Assembly: GCA_900549995.1 (NCBI GenBank)
Contig: URQQ01000016.1
Coordinates: 8,946 to 72,945, forward strand
Length of the DNA stretch: 64,000 nt
Origin: an uncultured Lachnospiraceae bacterium
Lineage (GTDB): Bacteria; Bacillota; Clostridia; Lachnospirales; Lachnospiraceae
Reading direction: 5' to 3'
The translations under genes and the position numbers were made by a program. Numbering within the stretch: the first letter of the stretch is position 1; each line of letters opens with the position of its first letter. Positions 59,708-64,000 of the stretch are shown one piece after another. The notes under the pieces were generated by a model, which made no database searches, was not told where the DNA came from, and was given only the letters and a program-made list of their open reading frames with translations.

Positions 59708-60439
59708 ATGGCAAATGTTTATGTGGTAGGCATCGGGCCGGGGGCGTATGAGCAGATGACAATGAAGGCATATGATGTCCTGAAGCACTGCGATGTCCTG
59801 ATTGGATATACGGTATACATTGACCTGATCAAAGAGTATTTTCCAGGGAAACGATATGTTACAACGCCGATGACGCAGGAAGTCAGACGGTGTGAGATGG
59901 CGTATGAAGAGGCGTTAAATGGGAATCATACAGCTATGATCTGCAGCGGTGACGCGGGCATCTATGGGATGGCCTCCCTGATGTATGAACTGAAGCCAAA
60001 ATACCCGGAGGTAGAGATTGCGGTGATTCCGGGGGTGACGGCTGCAAATGCAGGGGCGGCAGTTCTTGGTGCGCCGCTGAATCATGATTTTGCGGTCATC
60101 AGCCTAAGCGATCTTCTGACGCCGTATGATCTGATTATGGAGAGGGTAAAAAAAGCTGCGGAAGCGGATTTTGCCATCTGTCTTTACAACCCGTCCAGCA
60201 AAAAACGCCATGATTATCTCAAAAAGGCATGTGAACAGATTCTGAAGTTTCGAAGTCCTGAGACGGTCTGCGGGATGGTACGCAATATTGGACGGGAAGG
60301 GGAAGACATGCAGGTGATGACACTTTCCAAACTGCAGAAAACAGAAGTTGATATGTTCACGACAGTCTATATCGGCAATTCCCGGACGAAGCAGATCGAT
60401 TATAAAATGGTAACTCCGCGGGGATACAGGGGTGTGTAA
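59708..60439 (+). CDS. cbiH: Cobalt-factor III / precorrin-3B C17-methyltransferase CbiH
   Basis: 243 residues. VVGIGPGAYEQMTMKAYDVL, IGYTVYIDLIK, CSGDAGIYGMASLMYEL and IPGVTAANAGAAVLGAPL are diagnostic. It carries out C17 methylation with ring contraction. Starts 4 nt after cbiF with AGAGAGG upstream. This is the short form without the C-terminal Fe-S extension found in some homologues. Confidence 0.95.
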   Translation: MANVYVVGIGPGAYEQMTMKAYDVLKHCDVLIGYTVYIDLIKEYFPGKRYVTTPMTQEVRRCEMAYEEALNGNHTAMICSGDAGIYGMASLMYELKPKYPEVEIAVIPGVTAANAGAAVLGAPLNHDFAVISLSDLLTPYDLIMERVKKAAEADFAICLYNPSSKKRHDYLKKACEQILKFRSPETVCGMVRNIGREGEDMQVMTLSKLQKTEVDMFTTVYIGNSRTKQIDYKMVTPRGYRGV

Positions 60440-60478
60440 CCGTACAGGACGGGTAAAAACAGATGTGCAGGAGGTCTT

Positions 60479-61693
60479 ATGAGCAGGACAAATACAGGAA
60501 ACAGAAGAATTTATCTGGCAGGTGCAGGCATGGGCATGGGAGATACCCTGACAGCAGAGGTATCCCGGCTGATTCAGGAGAGTTCCTGCCTGATTGGTGC
60601 CGCAAGGCTTGTAAAGCCATACCTGGATCTGGGGAAAGAGATTGTGGCGGCATATAAGCCGGAGGATATCAGAAACTATATCGATTCCCACGAAGAGCTT
60701 GGGCAGATTACAGTATTGTTATCCGGGGATTCCGGGTTTTACAGCGGGGCTAAGAATTTGTTGGCTGCACTTGCAGGCTTCGATGTTACTGTGCTTCCGG
60801 GCATTTCCTCTGTCTCTTATTTTGCGGCGAAGATTCAGCAGTCCTGGGAAGATGCGGCGCTTCTCAGCATGCACGGCATCAGCCAGAATTTTATTGACAC
60901 AGTCGTTCACAGGAAAAAGACATTCGTACTATTCGGCAGCCGTGAACAGGCGGAGGAAGTATGTGAGAAACTCCGGTATTACGGGCTTTCACATCTGATC
61001 TTTCATATTGGGAAGAACCTGTCAGGGCCGGAGGAGACTGTGGTGTCCAGGAAGGCTTCAGAATTGACTCCGGAAGATCTGGAAGGGCTGTGTATTGCCT
61101 GTGTTGTAAATGAGGAGACAAAAGAGAGACACATCCATCTCAGAGACGAAGAATTCTTACGGGGAGAGGTACCGATGACCAAGGAAGAGATCCGTTTGGT
61201 CAGTATCGGCAAGTTAGGGCTTTCTAAGAACGATGTCGTATATGATGTCGGTGCCGGAACCGGATCTGTCTCTGTGGAAATGGCACTCCAGATTCCCGGC
61301 GGGAGGGTCTTTGCAGTGGAGAAAAACCCGGAGGGCATTGGACTGATCCGGGCAAACAAGAAGAAGTTTTATGCTGATAATCTTAGGGTGGTGGAAGGCA
61401 CGGCGCCGGAGGCACTCTCAGAACTTCCCAAACCTACCCATGTATTTATCGGGGGAAGTTCAGGGAACCTCCGTGAGATCGTTGACTGTGTGCGCAGGAA
61501 AAATCCGGAGGTAAAAATTGTCATGAATCTGATCACACTGGAGAACTTAAGCACCGTCTGCCAGATGGCCCAGGAAGGAATTCTGAAGGAAGAGCATCTG
61601 GAAATCACACAGATTGCGGCATCAAGAAGCAGAAAGCTTGGTGCTTACCATATGATGACCGGGTTAAACCCGATCTATATTGTCACTTGCTGA
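60479..61693 (+). CDS. cbiET: Fused cobalt-precorrin-7 C5/C15-methyltransferase CbiET
   Basis: 404 residues. The N-terminal half (about 10-205) is CbiE (LAGAGMGMGDTLTAEV, LLSGDSGFYSGAKNLL, LPGISSVSYFAAK). The C-terminal half (about 220-404) is CbiT, a Rossmann methyltransferase with VYDVGAGTGSVSVEMA. Together they methylate C5 and C15 and remove the acetate carboxyl. The fusion equals CobL in layout and is common in Firmicutes. GCAGGAGG precedes the ATG. Confidence 0.95.
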   Translation: MSRTNTGNRRIYLAGAGMGMGDTLTAEVSRLIQESSCLIGAARLVKPYLDLGKEIVAAYKPEDIRNYIDSHEELGQITVLLSGDSGFYSGAKNLLAALAGFDVTVLPGISSVSYFAAKIQQSWEDAALLSMHGISQNFIDTVVHRKKTFVLFGSREQAEEVCEKLRYYGLSHLIFHIGKNLSGPEETVVSRKASELTPEDLEGLCIACVVNEETKERHIHLRDEEFLRGEVPMTKEEIRLVSIGKLGLSKNDVVYDVGAGTGSVSVEMALQIPGGRVFAVEKNPEGIGLIRANKKKFYADNLRVVEGTAPEALSELPKPTHVFIGGSSGNLREIVDCVRRKNPEVKIVMNLITLENLSTVCQMAQEGILKEEHLEITQIAASRSRKLGAYHMMTGLNPIYIVTC

Positions 61694-61706
61694 CGGGAGG
61701 GAACGG

Positions 61707-63074
61707 ATGAAATTACCAAGGATTATGATCGCGGCGCCGGGCAGCGGAAGCGGAAAGACAATGATGACATGTGCCATTTTACAGGCGCTGAAAGAAAGCG
61801 GCTGCCGCCCGGTATCGTCAAAATGCGGCCCGGATTATATCGACCCTATGTTTCATGAGGCAGTGCTTGGAGTTCCTTCTAATAACCTGGATCTTTATTT
61901 TTGTTCCAGAGAACTGACCAGAAGCCTCCTGGCCGACCATGGCAAAGAAGCAGATCTGGCAGTGCTGGAGGGAGTGATGGGCTATTATGACGGGCAGTCT
62001 ATGGATTCCCTGAAAGGTAGTTCCTATGAGGTGGCGAAAGTTACACAGACGCCGGTACTGCTGGCCGTAAGGTGCAGAGGAATGGCACTGTCGCTGGCTG
62101 CGGTGCTCAAAGGGATCGTGGAGTTTCAAAAGGACAGCCGCATCGCTGGGATTCTTCTGAATGGCATCAGCCCCATGCTCTATCCGCGCATGAAAGAGAT
62201 GCTGGAGAAGGAGTTGAAGATTCCGGTTGTGGGATATCTTCCTGTGATGGACGATCTGTCAATCGAAAGCCGTCATCTGGGTCTTGTGACGCCGGAAGAG
62301 ATTTTGGATTTAAAAGAGCAGATGGCACTGCTTGGGGCAAAAGCAAGGGAAACCATTGATTTGGAAAAAATCCGTTCGATCGCCCAGACAGCCCCGGATC
62401 TGTGCGCGGAAGAACTTTCGGAGGGCACTGGCAAAAGGGAGAAACGTATCAGGATTGCCGTCGCAAAAGACCGGGCATTTGGCTTCTACTACGCAGATAA
62501 TCTGAAGTTTCTGAAACGTTCAGGCTGTGAACTTCTGACATTCAGCCCTTTGAAGGACCATAGGATTCCGGAAGATGTTGATGGGATTTACATCGGCGGA
62601 GGGTACCCCGAAGTGTACGCAAAAGAGCTGTCTGAAAACGCAGAGATGCGAAAGGAGATGCAGAGGGTTCTCGGGATGGGAATGCCATGTATCGCAGAGT
62701 GCGGAGGATTTATGTATCTGCATGACCAGATGGAGGGAGAGGATGGGATACAGTACCCGATGTGCGGTGTCATTGAAGGTACGGCATTTCGGACCGGTCA
62801 TCTGGTACATTTTGGCTATGCCACGCTCACTTCGAACAGGAGCCATACATACCAGAGAACCGGGGAGACGCTGAAAGCACATGAGTTTCACTACTGGGAC
62901 AGCACAGATTCCGGGGAAAGCTACCATGCTGTGAAACCGGATGGAAAGCGGCACTGGGAATGTGTTCATGTCAGAGGGAGTCTGTTCGCAGGGTATCCGC
63001 ATCTGCATTTTTACGCTAACCGGGAGTTTGCGGCCCGTTTTATCCGCGTGTGCGGGGAAAAGGAGACAAAATGA
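61707..63074 (+). CDS. cbiA: Cobyrinate a,c-diamide synthase CbiA
   Basis: 455 residues from the ATG at 61707 (GGGAGGG upstream). N-terminal P-loop APGSGSGKTMMTC (10-22), SKCGPDYIDPMFH and LEGVMGYYDG are the dethiobiotin-synthase-like half; the C-terminal glutamine amidotransferase half has YIGGGYPEVYA and the nucleophile in IAECGGFMYL. It amidates the a and c side chains with ATP and glutamine. Its stop overlaps the cobS start by 4 nt. Confidence 0.95.
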   Translation: MKLPRIMIAAPGSGSGKTMMTCAILQALKESGCRPVSSKCGPDYIDPMFHEAVLGVPSNNLDLYFCSRELTRSLLADHGKEADLAVLEGVMGYYDGQSMDSLKGSSYEVAKVTQTPVLLAVRCRGMALSLAAVLKGIVEFQKDSRIAGILLNGISPMLYPRMKEMLEKELKIPVVGYLPVMDDLSIESRHLGLVTPEEILDLKEQMALLGAKARETIDLEKIRSIAQTAPDLCAEELSEGTGKREKRIRIAVAKDRAFGFYYADNLKFLKRSGCELLTFSPLKDHRIPEDVDGIYIGGGYPEVYAKELSENAEMRKEMQRVLGMGMPCIAECGGFMYLHDQMEGEDGIQYPMCGVIEGTAFRTGHLVHFGYATLTSNRSHTYQRTGETLKAHEFHYWDSTDSGESYHAVKPDGKRHWECVHVRGSLFAGYPHLHFYANREFAARFIRVCGEKETK

Positions 63075-63838
63075 TGAAATTGTTACAGTCCTGCAGCATT
63101 GCATTTTCGATGTATTCAAGGATACCGATGCCGAGAACCGAATGGAATCAGGAAAATATGAAATACGCGATGTGTTTTTTCCCGCTGGTGGGGGCTGTGA
63201 TCGGGGGAATTGTCCTTTTCGTATCGAAGATTCTTTTGTATTTTAACGTATCTGACCTGTTTTACTCTGTCACGCTTACATTGCTCCCGGTCATTGTGAC
63301 AGGGGGAATCCATATGGATGGTTTCATGGATACGTCTGACGCACTCGGCTCTTACGGAAGCAAAGAAAAAAAACTGGAAATACTGAAAGATCCCCATACG
63401 GGCGCGTTCGCAGTGCTTGGTGCGGTCGGTTACCTGATGCTTCAGGCGGCATTGTGGAGTGAGGCAGGAGAGAACGCTATGCTTCCGGCAGCGGCAGGAT
63501 ATATTCTCTCGCGGGCAATGAGCGGATATGCGGTTGCCGCATTTACACCTGCCAGGGACAGCGGGCTTGCATCCACGTTTCACAACGGTGCCCACCGGAA
63601 TGTTGTAAAAGCCACGATGGCAGGATACGCTGTGTTTGTCATCGGGGCTTTGATGTTTTATAACCCCTGGATGGCTGCGGCAGAAGTGGTCTGTGCAGGT
63701 GCCGCATTTTCCCTGCATGTGCATAACTGCAGGAACGTATTTGGAGGGATCACAGGGGACCTGGCGGGATATTTCCTCCAGATATGTGAGTTGTTCATTC
63801 TGGCGGGAGTGGTTCTCGCGGGACATGTGTTGGGCTGA
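63071..63838 (+). CDS. cobS: Adenosylcobinamide-GDP ribazoletransferase CobS
   Basis: 255 residues, membrane protein with about six helices. Near the N-terminus SMYSRIPMPRTEWN, then GGIHMDGFMDTSDALGSYGSKEK (the acidic substrate motif) and ARDSGLASTFHNGAHRN are conserved. It joins GDP-cobinamide and alpha-ribazole phosphate at the membrane. Tandem ATGs occur at 63071 and 63074; AAGGAG is 5 or 8 nt away. Confidence 0.95.
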   Translation: MMKLLQSCSIAFSMYSRIPMPRTEWNQENMKYAMCFFPLVGAVIGGIVLFVSKILLYFNVSDLFYSVTLTLLPVIVTGGIHMDGFMDTSDALGSYGSKEKKLEILKDPHTGAFAVLGAVGYLMLQAALWSEAGENAMLPAAAGYILSRAMSGYAVAAFTPARDSGLASTFHNGAHRNVVKATMAGYAVFVIGALMFYNPWMAAAEVVCAGAAFSLHVHNCRNVFGGITGDLAGYFLQICELFILAGVVLAGHVLG

Positions 63839-63855
63839 TGATGGGAGGAAAGAGA

Positions 63856-64000
63856 ATGGAGATCGCATTGATACGGCATTTTGCCACGAAAGGAAACCTG
63901 GAAAAACGCTATATCGGGACGACGGATGAAGGAATTGTCATGGATTATGCGGTTTTTGGGCAGAGACAATATAAAGAGGCAGAGGTGGTAATTGCAAGTC
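63856..64000 (+). CDS. cobC: Histidine phosphatase, probable alpha-ribazole phosphatase CobC (partial)
   Basis: Only the first 48 codons are present; the gene runs off the window. MEIALIRHFATKGNLEKRYIG carries the phospho-histidine site (RH) of the histidine phosphatase family, though the usual RHG is RHF here, with RYIGTTD matching the CobC-type segment. ATGGGAGGAAAGAGA supplies the ribosome site. Placement right after cobS supports CobC, which removes the phosphate from alpha-ribazole or cobalamin phosphate. Confidence 0.7.
   Translation, partial: MEIALIRHFATKGNLEKRYIGTTDEGIVMDYAVFGQRQYKEAEVVIAS

Noticed and set aside
1..64000. CRISPR arrays, tRNA or rRNA genes, prophage or intact insertion sequences
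   Set aside because: Read for regular repeats, cloverleaf-like genes, transposase or phage genes; none seen apart from the intron scar and a short Rpn-like tail.

Overview
The window looks like chromosomal DNA of an anaerobic, probably spore-forming gut Firmicute of the Lachnospiraceae type. Supporting signs are strong AGGAGG ribosome sites, an oxygen-independent (CbiK/CbiD/CbiG) cobalamin route, a hybrid-cluster protein, an SstT symporter, a sigma-K-like promoter in front of a coat-like gene, and a cell-surface protein ending in a VQTGD anchor. I do not name a species. No tRNA, rRNA, CRISPR array or intact mobile element was seen. The only mobile-element trace is a broken group II intron reverse-transcriptase tail near 31.53-31.66 kb.

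Region 1 (1-20.5 kb) is a large carbohydrate locus. A leftward pair, a phosphotriesterase-family hydrolase (cut by the window edge) and a shikimate-dehydrogenase-like protein, diverges from a rightward series: DeoC-type aldolase, transaldolase-like protein, DeoR regulator, lipoprotein binding protein, polyol-type SDR, a four-gene Gld-like ABC-2 module (ATPase, permease, GldG-like, DUF4340), a ribose-type sugar ABC importer (binding protein, double ATPase, permease), a zinc polyol dehydrogenase, a cupin, xylulokinase and transketolase. The divergent promoter region carries three near-identical 15-bp repeats, one lying on the -10 box. The simplest reading is uptake of a polyol or unusual sugar, oxidation to a ketose, phosphorylation, and breakdown by transketolase/transaldolase/aldolase chemistry. 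The substrate is not evident, and the embedded Gld-like module is unexplained.

Region 2 (20.5-31.5 kb) holds small independent units: a lipoprotein, hcp with a dyad centred exactly at -41.5, a Fic protein, a BclA-like Cys-rich protein with a sigma-K-like promoter, a ferredoxin-nitroreductase, a secreted metallo-beta-lactamase fused to a small Cys domain, and a MerR regulator. The MerR gene diverges from an aminotransferase / iron-ADH / YjiH operon that has a classic 19-bp-spacer MerR promoter.

Region 3 (31.5-52.8 kb) contains a 905-residue leucine-rich surface protein, sstT, an Atg22-like MFS protein, a cytidylate-kinase-like protein, a PurF paralogue lacking the N-terminal catalytic cysteine, an MFS/M20 peptidase pair controlled by a divergent LysR, recQ, a two-HTH GntR regulator divergent from a soluble hybrid histidine kinase, and an NhaC/C39-peptidase pair.

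Region 4 (52.8-64 kb) is cobalamin synthesis in two blocks: cbiG-cbiJ-cobU-cobA without a visible riboswitch, then a cobalamin riboswitch (9-bp P1 stem, 55765-55936) leading cbiK-cbiD-cbiL-cbiF-cbiH-cbiET-cbiA-cobS-cobC. cbiC, cbiP, cbiB, cobD and cobT are not in the window.
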